Of a stretch of 64,000 nt of DNA, positions 46,475 through 55,005 are shown one piece after another. Position 1 is the stretch's first letter, and each line of letters begins with the position of its first letter. This DNA comes from Winogradskyella litoriviva (GTDB lineage Bacteria; Bacteroidota; Bacteroidia; Flavobacteriales; Flavobacteriaceae), in the NCBI RefSeq assembly GCF_013249065.1, contig NZ_JABRWQ010000002.1, positions 186,001 to 250,000 on the forward strand. The letters are read 5' to 3'. The position numbers were made by a program, and so were the translations under genes. The notes beneath the pieces are model-generated. The model searched no databases. It was not told where the DNA came from and saw only the letters and a list, made by a program, of their open reading frames with translations.

Positions 46475-46780
46475 ATGCTAATAGTTGCAAAAGGAATAGA
46501 CGATTATATGTTGCCTTGCTTAAACAAAAAGATTTTAGGCTTTGAGTGTATGGGTTGTGGTATACAACGTTCTATTGCTTTAATTTTTGAAGGCAGACTT
46601 ATTGATGCCTTTTTTATGTATCCTGCTATTTACACTTTAATAGTCTTTTTTGGTTTTTTAATTGTAAACAGTTTTAAGAATTTCAAAAACAGCAATAAAA
46701 TTATATTTATATTAGCAATATCTAATGTTACCATTATCGTTGGAAACTTTCTAATCAAACTTTATTTTAAACAAACTTAA
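46475..46780 (+). CDS. DUF2752 membrane protein
   Basis: 101 residues. The stretch MLPCLNKKILGFECMGCGIQRS contains the CxGCGxxR signature of DUF2752, followed by two hydrophobic helices (AFFMYPAIYTLIVFFGFLIV and IIFILAISNVTIIVGNFLI). Function unknown. It is followed 2 bases later by another small Cys-bearing membrane protein gene; such pairs are common in flavobacteria. Confidence 0.85.
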   Translation: MLIVAKGIDDYMLPCLNKKILGFECMGCGIQRSIALIFEGRLIDAFFMYPAIYTLIVFFGFLIVNSFKNFKNSNKIIFILAISNVTIIVGNFLIKLYFKQT

Positions 46781-46782
46781 CT

Positions 46783-47130
46783 ATGGAACAACAAAAACTA
46801 AATCCTGCTATCGTATACGTTTTGTCAATTATTGGTCTTTTATGCTGCTGTTTTGGAGGACTAGGTATTCTACTTTCTGCACCAGCTTTTTTTATAGCTC
46901 AAAGTGGATTGAAAAAAGCCAGTGTTAGTCCAGATGACTATGAACCTGCGAGCGTAAAAGCAATGAATACTGCTAAAATAATAGCATTAGTTGTTACTAT
47001 TATCTGTGGAATTACCTTATTGTATAATATTTACGATCTATCAACTGGTGGATGGGAAGCAAGACAAGAAATGATTAATGAATTTATGCAAGGTTATCAA
47101 AAAGGTATGGAAGAGGCTGCCACCGAATAA
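46783..47130 (+). CDS. CCC-motif membrane protein
   Basis: 115 residues with two to three helices. The first carries the triple cysteine of IIGLLCCCFGGLG, which names the family, followed by a conserved FFIAQSGLKKA loop and a second helix (IIALVVTIICGITLLYNIY). C-terminal soluble helix. Function unknown. Paired with the DUF2752 gene before it and followed by a strong terminator. Confidence 0.8.
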   Translation: MEQQKLNPAIVYVLSIIGLLCCCFGGLGILLSAPAFFIAQSGLKKASVSPDDYEPASVKAMNTAKIIALVVTIICGITLLYNIYDLSTGGWEARQEMINEFMQGYQKGMEEAATE

Positions 47131-47153
47131 CAAAAAATTCATTTTATTTATAA

Positions 47154-47197
47154 CAAAAAGAAGCGATTTTCTTAATTAAAAATCGCTTCTTTTTTTT
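47154..47197. terminator. Bidirectional terminator between the CCC-motif gene and rocD
   Basis: AAGAAGCGATTTT / AAAATCGCTTCTT stem around 47158-47191 with A run and T8 run, between convergent genes. Confidence 0.9.
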
Positions 47198-47218
47198 ATG
47201 ATTTAATTCTACTCAGAA

Positions 47219-48499
47219 TTATATTTCAAACGCTTTTAAAGTCTTTGTTATAATTGAAACACAATCTAATAATTGCTCTTTTGTCATCACTAAAGGTGGT
47301 GCAAAACGAATAATATTTCCGTGCGTTGGCTTTGCTAGCAATCCATTATCTCTTAATTTAAGACAGATATTCCAGGCGGTATCACTTTCTTCTGTGTCAT
47401 TAATTAAAATGGCGTTTAATAAACCTTTTCCTCTTACGCTATTTACAATAGAACTTGTTTCAATAAATTTAGATAATTCTGCTCTAAATAATTCCCCTAA
47501 TTCTTGTGCGTTATTTGCTAATTCTTCATCTTTTATAACCTCTAATGCAGCTATACCAATTGCAGCAGCAACAGGATTTCCTCCAAATGTACTTCCGTGG
47601 TTTCCTGGTTTAATAACATCCATAATATCATTATTTGCTAAAACAGCAGACACAGGATATGCTCCTCCAGATAAGGCTTTACCTAAAATTAAAATATCAG
47701 CTTTAACTTCTGGTGTGCCAGAACAATGCTTATCTGCACAGCTACAGTTACCACATGTTGCCAATAAACGACCTGTTCTTGCAATACCAGTTTGTACTTC
47801 GTCTGCAATAAATAAAACATTATATTTTTCACATAAAGCTTTTGCTTTGGCTAAATAACCTTCGCTTGGCACGTAAACGCCTGCTTCACCTTGAATTGGT
47901 TCTACTAAGAAACCTGCAACATTAGAATTAGCTTTTAAAGTATCCTCTAAAGCTTCTAAATTATCGTATTCAATTTTAATAAAACCATTAGTGTATGGTC
48001 CAAAGTTTTTACGAGCAACAGGGTCATTACTAAACGAAATAATAGTCGTTGTTCTTCCGTGGAAGTTATTTTCACAAACTACAATTTCAGCTTCATTCTC
48101 ATCAATGCCTTTTACCTCATAAGCCCATTTTCTACAAAGTTTTAAAGCCGTTTCTACAGCTTCAGCTCCTGTATTCATTGGTAACAGTTTGTCGAAATGA
48201 AAGGTCTCAGTAGCATATTTTTCAAACTTACCTAACATGTCATTATAAAATGCTCTCGATGTTAAGGTTAAGGTTTTTGCTTGCTCAGTCATTGCACCAA
48301 CAATTTTTGGATGACAATGTCCTTGGTTTACTGCAGAGTACGCAGAGAGAAAATCGTAATACTTCTTTCCTTCTACATCCCAAACAAAGACACCTTCTCC
48401 TCTACTCAATACTACAGGTAGTGGATGGTAATTGTGTGCACCATACTTGTTTTCTAAATCTATCGCTTGTTGCGATGTTACTTGGTCTAAAACAGCCAT
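47219..48499 (-). CDS. rocD: Ornithine aminotransferase
   Basis: 426 residues of the class III aminotransferase fold. Markers: [17 protein letters not shown], the FHGRT loop, [25 protein letters not shown] (D233) and PLP Lys274 in ILGKALSGG. It moves the delta-amino group of ornithine to 2-oxoglutarate, linking arginine, proline and polyamine metabolism. Odd point: between TGRLLA and the PLP lysine there is a cysteine cluster (C249, C252, C254, C259 in [11 protein letters not shown]) that looks like a metal or cluster site and is not part of the usual family core. No proC or arginase gene is adjacent. Confidence 0.93.
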   Translation of the reverse strand: MAVLDQVTSQQAIDLENKYGAHNYHPLPVVLSRGEGVFVWDVEGKKYYDFLSAYSAVNQGHCHPKIVGAMTEQAKTLTLTSRAFYNDMLGKFEKYATETFHFDKLLPMNTGAEAVETALKLCRKWAYEVKGIDENEAEIVVCENNFHGRTTTIISFSNDPVARKNFGPYTNGFIKIEYDNLEALEDTLKANSNVAGFLVEPIQGEAGVYVPSEGYLAKAKALCEKYNVLFIADEVQTGIARTGRLLATCGNCSCADKHCSGTPEVKADILILGKALSGGAYPVSAVLANNDIMDVIKPGNHGSTFGGNPVAAAIGIAALEVIKDEELANNAQELGELFRAELSKFIETSSIVNSVRGKGLLNAILINDTEESDTAWNICLKLRDNGLLAKPTHGNIIRFAPPLVMTKEQLLDCVSIITKTLKAFEI

Positions 48500-48900
48500 T
48501 TTAAAAATAATTTAAGGTTTATGCCTCTTTAGAAGGCATCGTTTAACAATGTTACACAATGCAAACATTAATAATTAAATCTCGCTTAACGAGTTCCTTA
48601 TCTACCTTTATCCTTTCGAGAAGTCGAAAATTCAGCGTGGGAAAGAAATCATCCCTAGAGATCGCAAATTACTAAATTATAGTCTTCAAAAATAAATTAG
48701 TTCTTATTTTTTAACATCAATTTTTAAGATATATAACTTTTTTTTCAAAAAAAATCAATTCCTATGGAGCAGTTATAATTACACTTGCTACCACGATTTT
48801 AAAAGTTGAGATTTCGTAAAAAACAGACGCATCCATGTGTCTTTTAAAATTTTTAAGTGTCTCAAATATAAATCATTAACTATTCAACTTTAATTAACCC
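48500..48900. other. 401-base intergenic region with small hairpins
   Basis: No gene seen. It holds three short inverted repeats on the rocD side: ATGCCT/AGGCAT (48521-48526, 48534-48539), CTCG/CGAG near 48582-48594 and TTTCGA-gaag-TCGAAA near 48617-48632. These lie in the presumed rocD leader. The half nearer the channel gene is plain AT-rich sequence. No TAnnTTTG box stands out on either strand. Confidence 0.4.
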
Positions 48901-50067
48901 ATGGACTATTTAACAGAATTATTTAACAACTTAACAGCATCATTTGGAGAAAGCTTATCTGGTGTAATTGCAGCAATTTTAATACTAATTATCGGTTGGT
49001 TTATTGCCGGTTTTGTAAAACGAATGACTACAAAACTTATTAAAAAAACTGGTATTGATGACAAACTAAAAAACTCAAAACTCAAACTATCATCATTTAT
49101 TGGCAAACTACTTTACTTTTTGGTGATGATTTTTGTGTTTATGCTAGCGTTAGGAAAATTAGGATTAACTGATGTACTAGATCCTGTAAAAAACTTACTT
49201 AACGGATTTACAGATTACATTCCTAATATAATAGGTGCTGGTTTAGTAGCTTATATTGGTTATATGTTAGCAACAATTGTTTCTGAACTAGTAGAATTAT
49301 CTGGTGATACTATTCAGAAATTTACGCCAAAACTAAAATTGCCAGAAAACATCAATGTGGTTTCAATTTTAAAGAAGGTTGTATTTATATTCATATTTAT
49401 TCCTTTATTGATTTCTGCATTTCATATTTTAGATATGAAGGCGATTTCTGAACCTGCCACAACAATGTTAAGCTCATTTTTTGAAGCTATCCCTAGAATA
49501 TTAGTAGCAACTATTATCATTTTAGTATTTGTTTTTGTTGGTCGTTTTGTAGCTCAACTTTTAAAAGAATTATTACAAAGTCTTAATGTAGATGGCTTGG
49601 TTGCAAAAATGAATATGACCGAATATGTTGGCACTAAAAGCGTAGCAAAACTGATATCTAACATTGCTTATGCTCTAATTGTTGTATTTGGTATGCTTAC
49701 GGCTTTCGAAAAATTAGAATTCACACAACTCACAGAAATTATTGATACTGTTTTAGCATATGCTGGTAAAATATTATTCGGCATTGTAATTATTGGTTTA
49801 GGTTTAGTGATTTCTAACCTATTTAATAAAGCATTAAATAGCAAGAATAATCCTTTTGTTGTCTCTATTGTAAAAATTAGCATTATCGCTATCTTTTTAG
49901 CAATTGGTTTACGCTCTATGGGAATTGCAGACGAAATAGTAAACCTTGCTTTTGGTATAACACTAGGAACCGTGGCTCTAACAGTAGTTTTATCATTTGG
50001 ACTTGGTGGTCGCGAAGCTGCCGGAAAACAAATGGGAAAAATCTTAGAAAAGTTTAATAAGAACTAA
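48901..50067 (+). CDS. Mechanosensitive-channel-related membrane protein (conserved TM-helix repeats)
   Basis: 388 residues with about eight to nine hydrophobic helices in repeated units of the form IIIGWFIAGFVKRMTTKLIKK and IILVFVFVGRFVAQLLKELLQ. This is the conserved TM-helix repeat seen in CmpX-like and MscS-related proteins. The C-terminal unit ends LTVVLSFGLGGREAAGKQMG, whose GLGG turn recalls the MscS pore-helix end, but the cytoplasmic MscS beta domain is missing. Likely an inner-membrane channel or channel-associated protein. Monocistronic with its own terminator. Confidence 0.8.
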   Translation: MDYLTELFNNLTASFGESLSGVIAAILILIIGWFIAGFVKRMTTKLIKKTGIDDKLKNSKLKLSSFIGKLLYFLVMIFVFMLALGKLGLTDVLDPVKNLLNGFTDYIPNIIGAGLVAYIGYMLATIVSELVELSGDTIQKFTPKLKLPENINVVSILKKVVFIFIFIPLLISAFHILDMKAISEPATTMLSSFFEAIPRILVATIIILVFVFVGRFVAQLLKELLQSLNVDGLVAKMNMTEYVGTKSVAKLISNIAYALIVVFGMLTAFEKLEFTQLTEIIDTVLAYAGKILFGIVIIGLGLVISNLFNKALNSKNNPFVVSIVKISIIAIFLAIGLRSMGIADEIVNLAFGITLGTVALTVVLSFGLGGREAAGKQMGKILEKFNKN

Positions 50068-50086
50068 TTTTTACCCTTAATTATTT

Positions 50087-50117
50087 AAAACGGCTTAGAG
50101 AAATCTAAGCCGTTTTT
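50087..50117 (+). terminator. Terminator after the channel-like gene
   Basis: AAAACGGCTTAGA (50087-50099), loop GAAA, TCTAAGCCGTTTT (50104-50116) followed by T. Perfect 13-base stem. Confidence 0.9.
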
Positions 50118-50180
50118 TCTTTACATTAAACTCAAAATTATTAGCATCATTTTCAACTTTACTATTCGCAAAATTGCAAC

Positions 50181-50188
50181 TATCTTTG
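50181..50188 (+). promoter_or_regulatory. Putative -7 box for rlmD
   Basis: TATCTTTG fits TAnnTTTG, 20 bases before the ATG at 50209. Confidence 0.5.
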
Positions 50189-50208
50189 CAGCTTAATTAA
50201 TATAAGAA

Positions 50209-51663
50209 ATGCCAAGAAGAGAACGAAACAAATTTGTAAAACGCGGACAAATCATAGACATCTTAATAGAAGACTATGCCTTTGGTGGCAAAGGCATTGG
50301 TCGCATAAGAAATGAGCATGGCGAATTTGTTGTTTTTGTACCAAATACATTACCTGGTCAATTGGTAAAAACTCAAATTAAAAAAAGTAGTAAAAAATAT
50401 GCAGAAGGAAAACTTTTTGAAGTATTGAAACCATCAGAAGATGAAGTTGACATGCCTTACCAAAGTATACCAGGTGCACCATATATTAATTTACCTATTG
50501 AAAAACAACACCAATACAAAAAACAAAGTACTTTAGAATTGTTTAAGCGTATTGGGAAAGTTGTAGATATAGAAGACAAGTTTGATGAATTTGTAACCTC
50601 ACCAAATACGTTTCATTACCGAAATAAAATGGAATACGGTTTTTCTGCCATTGGATATGATCATGAGAAAAAAACTGATGTAGACGAATTTACACTTGGA
50701 TTTAAAAAACGTGGTACTTGGTGGTGTGGTGATGATCTTAAAAAAGATTCTGGTTTATTTGATGCCGAATTTGAAAATCATCTAAAAGACATTAAAGCTT
50801 ATTGTGTAAAAACTGGTTTAGCACCTTGGCATCCTCCTAAACGCGAAGGTTTCTTTCGCTATTTTGTTGTTAGAAAATCTTATAAAACCAACCAGTTATT
50901 ATTTAATTTAGTAACAACATCATACGATTTACCACAATTTGATTTAGATAAATTTGCTAATTATTTAGTAGAATTATTTGGTGATCGTGTTGCGGGATTA
51001 TTGCATACTATAAATGATGAAACAGGAGATAGAACTATTGCAACAACAGGAACAATTTCTTTAGTTTATGGTGAAGACAAAATTGTAGAAGAATTATTAG
51101 ATTTAAATTTTGAAATTAGCATGAAAAGCTTTTTTCAAACCAACCCAAAGTGTGCTGAAAAACTATATACTAAAGTGGTCGATTATGCTTTAGAAAATAA
51201 GGAAGCCGTTGACAATACAGTTGTTTTAGATTTATTCTGTGGAACCGGAACCATTGGGCAAATCATAGCCAACAAGGCTAAAAACACAAAAATTGTAGGT
51301 GTAGATATTGTTGCAGCAGCTATAGAAGATGCTAAAGAAAATGCAAAACGCAATAATATTGAAGGCTTAAAGTTTTATGCCGCAGATGTTGGTAAATTTT
51401 TAACAGAACATCCTGAATACACCAACAAAATAAGAACCATTATTTTAGATCCGGCAAGAGCTGGCATTGCACCAAAAACTCTTAAAAAAATAATAAACCT
51501 AAAGGCAGAACGTTTGGTTTATGTATCTTGTAATCCGGCAACCCAAGCAAGAGATACTGAGCAGTTGATGGATGCAGGTTATACTATTAAAAAGTTAAGT
51601 TTAGTTGACCAATTTCCGCATACGGCTCATATTGAAACGGTTGTTTTATTTGAAAAAAATTAA
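50209..51663 (+). CDS. rlmD: 23S rRNA (uracil-C5)-methyltransferase, RlmD/RumA family
   Basis: 484 residues. N-terminal TRAM domain (about 10-65, GQIIDILIEDYAFGGKGIGR), central domain, and a SAM-dependent methyltransferase with VLDLFCGTGTIGQII, ILDPARAG, catalytic Cys441 in YVSCNPATQARD and the HIETVVLF end. The family methylates U1939 (RlmD) or U747 of 23S rRNA; position cannot be told from sequence alone. A DUF6452 lipoprotein gene begins at the next base after its stop, followed by a DUF6048 gene; the trio is a conserved flavobacterial arrangement. Confidence 0.88.
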   Translation: MPRRERNKFVKRGQIIDILIEDYAFGGKGIGRIRNEHGEFVVFVPNTLPGQLVKTQIKKSSKKYAEGKLFEVLKPSEDEVDMPYQSIPGAPYINLPIEKQHQYKKQSTLELFKRIGKVVDIEDKFDEFVTSPNTFHYRNKMEYGFSAIGYDHEKKTDVDEFTLGFKKRGTWWCGDDLKKDSGLFDAEFENHLKDIKAYCVKTGLAPWHPPKREGFFRYFVVRKSYKTNQLLFNLVTTSYDLPQFDLDKFANYLVELFGDRVAGLLHTINDETGDRTIATTGTISLVYGEDKIVEELLDLNFEISMKSFFQTNPKCAEKLYTKVVDYALENKEAVDNTVVLDLFCGTGTIGQIIANKAKNTKIVGVDIVAAAIEDAKENAKRNNIEGLKFYAADVGKFLTEHPEYTNKIRTIILDPARAGIAPKTLKKIINLKAERLVYVSCNPATQARDTEQLMDAGYTIKKLSLVDQFPHTAHIETVVLFEKN

Positions 51664-52287
51664 ATGAAAAACATCAAATTCATCATTTTATTTATTGCTA
51701 TTTCACTTATAAATTGTGAGCGCGATGATATTTGTGCCTACACAACATCTACAACACCTCGTTTAATTATTGGATTCTACGACACGGATAATCCAGATGA
51801 TTTAAAAGACGTACCTAAACTAACGGTTTATGGAGAAGGGATTTTTACAGATGAAAATGGAGTTACCACACCACCAACCGAATCATCTGACAGTATTATA
51901 GCAGTTTATAACGAGGCTGAAGAGATAGATGATGAACCTTCTTATGTCTTTAACATAAACACTGACAAAATAGCTTTACCATTAAAAATAGGCGACTTAC
52001 CAGAAGGAGAAAATTTTATTACAACACGTTATATTTTAGAGAAAAACACCAATTTAAGACTTGATGGAACTGGAGAATCTAGTCTCGAAGTTTTAGAAAT
52101 TAGATATAATACAGAATTGGTTTATGTATCTAGAGCATGTGGTTATAAAAGTACCTTTACAAATTTAGGAATTTCCAGAGATGCAGCCGTTGATAGTGAT
52201 TCTTGGATTGCTAATATAATTATTGAAGAAAGTATTGAAAGTACAGTAGAAAATGAAAACACAACACATTTACGTATCTATCATTAG
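51664..52287 (+). CDS. DUF6452-like lipoprotein
   Basis: 207 residues with a lipoprotein signal ending SLINC (Cys18) and the opening ERDDICAYTTSTTPRLIIGFYD characteristic of DUF6452, with a paired Cys later in VYVSRACGYKSTF. The rest is a beta-rich domain. Function unknown. Starts directly after the rlmD stop and overlaps the following DUF6048 gene by 35 bases, so all three are translated as a unit. Confidence 0.8.
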   Translation: MKNIKFIILFIAISLINCERDDICAYTTSTTPRLIIGFYDTDNPDDLKDVPKLTVYGEGIFTDENGVTTPPTESSDSIIAVYNEAEEIDDEPSYVFNINTDKIALPLKIGDLPEGENFITTRYILEKNTNLRLDGTGESSLEVLEIRYNTELVYVSRACGYKSTFTNLGISRDAAVDSDSWIANIIIEESIESTVENENTTHLRIYH

Positions 52288-53011
52288 CAGCCTAATAATA
52301 GTGCTATTGTTTTCTACAATGGCTTATGCGCAAGAAAAGAATAAAACAGTTAACGATACTTTAATTTACAAACAAAAGTACGGACTAAGACTTGGTGCTG
52401 ATATTAGTAAATTAGCTCGCACCTATTTTGAGGATGATTATTCTGGTTTTGAAATAATGGGAGATTATCGTCTTACCAAACGCATTTATATTGCAGGAGA
52501 AATTGGAAACGAAGAAAAAACACTCGAAACTGATTATATTAACAATACTACCAAAGGAAGTTATTTTAAAGGTGGAATTGATATGAACTTCTATAAAAAC
52601 TGGCTAGACATGGAGAACATGATTTACGCAGGTTTTAGAATTGGCGCAAGTACATTTAGTCAGACTTTGAATAATTATACGGTTTATGACGTGTATAACC
52701 AATACTGGAATAATCCATATACAGTTACCGAAGGTGAAGAATTTTCTGGTCTTACGGCACTTTGGACCGAACTTCAAATAGGCTTAAAAGCTGAACTTTT
52801 CAATAACTTTTTTGCTGGAATCAATTTTCAATTAAAAATTTTAATTACTGATAAAGAGATTAATAATTACGAGAATCTCTATATTCCTGGTTATAACAGA
52901 ACTTATGATAGTAGTGCTTTTGGTGGTGGTTTTGGATTTAACTTATCTTACTTAGTTCCTATTTTTAAGAAAGATAAAGTAGTAATCCAAGAAAAAGAGA
53001 TTGAGGAATAA
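52253..53011 (+). CDS. DUF6048-like outer-membrane beta-barrel protein
   Basis: 252 residues: signal peptide ending near TMAYAQ, then YGLRLGADISKLARTYFEDDYSGFEIMGDYRL, the DUF6048 opening, and barrel-type strands. It carries a GGGFGFNLSYLVPIF C-terminal strand followed by a short charged tail. Probably in the outer membrane together with the DUF6452 lipoprotein encoded just before it. Function unknown. Immediately downstream begins a repeat array. Confidence 0.8.
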   Translation: MKTQHIYVSIISSLIIVLLFSTMAYAQEKNKTVNDTLIYKQKYGLRLGADISKLARTYFEDDYSGFEIMGDYRLTKRIYIAGEIGNEEKTLETDYINNTTKGSYFKGGIDMNFYKNWLDMENMIYAGFRIGASTFSQTLNNYTVYDVYNQYWNNPYTVTEGEEFSGLTALWTELQIGLKAELFNNFFAGINFQLKILITDKEINNYENLYIPGYNRTYDSSAFGGGFGFNLSYLVPIFKKDKVVIQEKEIEE

Positions 53012-53017
53012 CTGAAT

Positions 53018-53132
53018 GTCATTTGGACAGAGTGAAGCATGAACGACGAGAAATCACGTACTCCTAATAAGTCAACAATTATCAACAAAAACCGCTATGT
53101 GATATCTCACTATCGTTCGATATGACGTACTC
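53018..53132. repeat. Repeat unit 1 (about 116-bp family)
   Basis: Starts GTCATTTGGACAGAGTGAAG, contains GACGAGAAATCAC, a spacer with CAACAATTATCAACAAAA, and ends in GTGATATCTCACTATCGTTC plus GATATGAC. Both ends are imperfect palindromes. Next unit follows directly. Confidence 0.85.
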
Positions 53133-53192
53133 GTCATTTCGACAGGGCGAAGAATGAGTGACGAGAAATCACAGAATACTAATAAACCAATA
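53133..53192. repeat. Repeat unit 2, left half
   Basis: GTCATTTCGACAGGGCGAAG through AATAAACCAATAAC matches the first ~60 bases of the other units, then identity stops just before the GIY-YIG gene's stop codon. The matching right half is found on the other side of that gene (53618-53651). Confidence 0.8.
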
Positions 53193-53199
53193 ACAAATC

Positions 53200-53499
53200 T
53201 TAAATAACTTCATTATTTAAAGTTTCCCATTTTGGATTAAATTCAGATATTAAATTGTTCTTTTTCTCTCTTCGCCATTTTTTTAATTCTTTCTCTCTCG
53301 CTATTGCAATTGTTGAAGAATCAAATCCCTCGTAATAAATAAGATAAATACAATTATACTTGCCTGCAAAAGACTTTTTTGCATTTTGACTATCAAAATA
53401 ATGTTGATCTAATCTTTTTTGTAAATTATTAGTAATACCTATATAAAGCGTCGTTCTGTATTGATTGGTTAGGATATAAACAAAATAATTTTGTAGCAT
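53200..53499 (-). CDS. GIY-YIG nuclease family protein (UPF0213-like)
   Basis: 99 residues from the ATG complementary to 53497-53499 (a GTG at 53514 would add five). It is a bare GIY-YIG domain: YFVYILTN, LYIGITNNLQKRL with the catalytic Arg, the YIYYEGF-type strand (here YLIYYEGFDSS) and IAREKELKKWRREKK with the metal-binding Glu. No DNA-binding addition. Orphan proteins of this type are abundant in Bacteroidota. Here the gene sits inside a ~116-bp repeat unit and is flanked by further copies, which suggests a link between nuclease and repeat (inference). Confidence 0.88.
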   Translation of the reverse strand: MLQNYFVYILTNQYRTTLYIGITNNLQKRLDQHYFDSQNAKKSFAGKYNCIYLIYYEGFDSSTIAIAREKELKKWRREKKNNLISEFNPKWETLNNEVI

Positions 53500-53617
53500 T
53501 TTTAAATATACCACTTTTAAAACATTACTTATGAGATGTTTAAGCTATTGCAATAAATTTGACATCCTAAATAAATTCTGATTAAATTGAAATTAATACT
53601 CAACTTTTGAGGATGAT
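53500..53617. other. Upstream segment of the GIY-YIG gene inside the split repeat
   Basis: 118 bases of AT-rich sequence between the nuclease start codon and the right half of repeat unit 2. It does not match the repeat units. With the gene itself it forms the ~425-base segment that interrupts unit 2. No promoter box of the TAnnTTTG type seen. Confidence 0.5.
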
Positions 53618-53651
53618 ACGATATCTCACTATCGTTTGATATTACGTACTC
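53618..53651. repeat. Repeat unit 2, right half
   Basis: GATATCTCACTATCGTTTGA followed by TATTACGTACTC matches the final ~35 bases of unit 1 and is not preceded by the left part of a unit. Confidence 0.75.
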
Positions 53652-53768
53652 GTCATTTCGACAGAGCGAAGCATGAGCGACGAGAAATCGCATACCACTA
53701 ATAAATCAACAATTATCAACAAAAAACGCTATGTGATATCTCACTAGCGCTCGATATGACTAAGTTTT
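53652..53768. repeat. Repeat unit 3
   Basis: Complete 117-base unit: GTCATTTCGACAGAGCGAAG ... CAACAATTATCAACAAAA ... GTGATATCTCACTAGCGCTC ... GATATGAC. Closest to the consensus of the family. Confidence 0.85.
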
Positions 53769-53880
53769 GTCATTTCAACATAGCGAAGAATGAGCGACGA
53801 GAAATCACATTCTACCAATAATTCAATAATTATCAACTAAAACTATTATGCTGTATCTCACTATCATTCGATAAGACTAA
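53769..53880. repeat. Repeat unit 4 (diverged)
   Basis: GTCATTTCAACATAGCGAAG through ATCTCACTATCATTCGATAA; same order of parts as unit 3 with scattered substitutions. It ends within 10 bases of the purC stop codon. Confidence 0.8.
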
Positions 53881-53886
53881 ACTTCT

Positions 53887-54834
53887 CTACTTTAAATACT
53901 CTAAAACATTAGCTTCTATTCTACTCTGAATATCTGAAACATCTGCTTTTACAAATTTATCGCCTGTGATGTTTTCATATAATTCTATATAACGCTCGCT
54001 TACGGATTCTATATATTCATCACTCATAAAAGGTACTGTTTGCCCTTCTAAACCTTGAAAATCATTAGCAATTAGCCACTGTCTTACAAACTCTTTTGAC
54101 AATTGCTTTTGAGGCTCACCTTTATCTTGACGTTCTTGGTAACCATCTGCATAGAAATAACGTGATGAATCTGGCGTGTGAATTTCATCTATCAATACTA
54201 TTTTACCTTCTTTTGTTTTACCAAACTCGTACTTAGTATCTACTAAAATTAATCCTCTTGCTGCTGCTATTTCTGTTCCTCTTTGAAAAAGTTTTTTTGT
54301 ATAATCTTCTAACACCAAATAATCTTCCTCTGAAACTATACCACGTTTTATAATATCTTCTCTAGAAATATCTTCATCATGATCACCCATTTCTGCTTTT
54401 GTAGCTGGTGTGATAATGGGATTTGGAAACTTGTCGTTTTCCTTCATCTCTTCTGGCATTGGCACTCCACAAAGCACGCGTTTACCAGCTTTATACTCTC
54501 TTGCTGCATGGCCAGACATATAACCTCTTATAACCATTTCTACTTTAAAAGGCTCGCACAAATGACCAACAGCAACATTAGGATCTGGTGTTGCCACTAA
54601 CCAATTTGGCACCAAATCTTCAGTTTCTTTCATCATTTTGGTTGCAATTTGGTTTAGAATTTGCCCTTTGTACGGAATTCCTTTTGGCATTACTACATCA
54701 AAAGCACTTAAACGGTCTGTGGCAACCATTACTAATTGCTCATCGTTAATATTATAAACGGCTCTGACTTTTCCTTTATAAAAACTTTTTTGATTAGGAA
54801 AATTGAAATTGGTGTCTATTATAGTATTATTCAT
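53887..54834 (-). CDS. purC: Phosphoribosylaminoimidazole-succinocarboxamide synthase
   Basis: 315 residues, the longer SAICAR synthetase form of about 300 residues. Markers: [11 protein letters not shown] (ATP site), [44 protein letters not shown] and [14 protein letters not shown]. Catalyses ligation of aspartate to CAIR in purine synthesis. Stand-alone gene, not in a pur cluster. Flanked downstream by the repeat array and upstream by a hairpin element. Confidence 0.96.
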   Translation of the reverse strand: MNNTIIDTNFNFPNQKSFYKGKVRAVYNINDEQLVMVATDRLSAFDVVMPKGIPYKGQILNQIATKMMKETEDLVPNWLVATPDPNVAVGHLCEPFKVEMVIRGYMSGHAAREYKAGKRVLCGVPMPEEMKENDKFPNPIITPATKAEMGDHDEDISREDIIKRGIVSEEDYLVLEDYTKKLFQRGTEIAAARGLILVDTKYEFGKTKEGKIVLIDEIHTPDSSRYFYADGYQERQDKGEPQKQLSKEFVRQWLIANDFQGLEGQTVPFMSDEYIESVSERYIELYENITGDKFVKADVSDIQSRIEANVLEYLK

Positions 54835-54895
54835 TTTTACTGCTTTTAGCTAATGGGTTTTAGCTAGTTGTTTGTTTTGATTTTTAATTTATGGT

Positions 54896-54996
54896 AAAGC
54901 CCTAGCCCAGATTGCAGCGTCATCCTTTTTGTTTATTGACTGAACGAAGTAGAAGTCAGTAAATAAAAAGATATAGCGGAAAGCTGGAAATAGCTT
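54896..54996 (-). repeat. Long hairpin element between purC and phoH
   Basis: Central stem CTTTTTGTTTATTGACT (54925-54941) pairs with AGTCAGTAAATAAAAAG (54954-54970) with two mismatches. It is flanked by GCCCTAGCCC, GCAGCG and, on the other side, TATAGCGGAAAGCTGGAAA. From memory, elements with the same outer parts (CTTTCCGCTATATC... and ...GGGCTAGGGC) are scattered in flavobacterial genomes behind genes. It may end phoH transcripts. Confidence 0.6.
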
Positions 54997-55005
54997 CTTA
55001 AAAAA

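Noticed and set aside
48600..48660. TTTCGA/TCGAAA hairpin and following bases as a copy of the 116-bp repeat
   Set aside because: Only the TTTCGA core and a few bases agree; the order of the other repeat parts is not found.
53018..53880. Repeat array as a CRISPR array
   Set aside because: Units are ~116 bases with similarity along their full length, no unique spacers of constant size, and no cas genes in the window.
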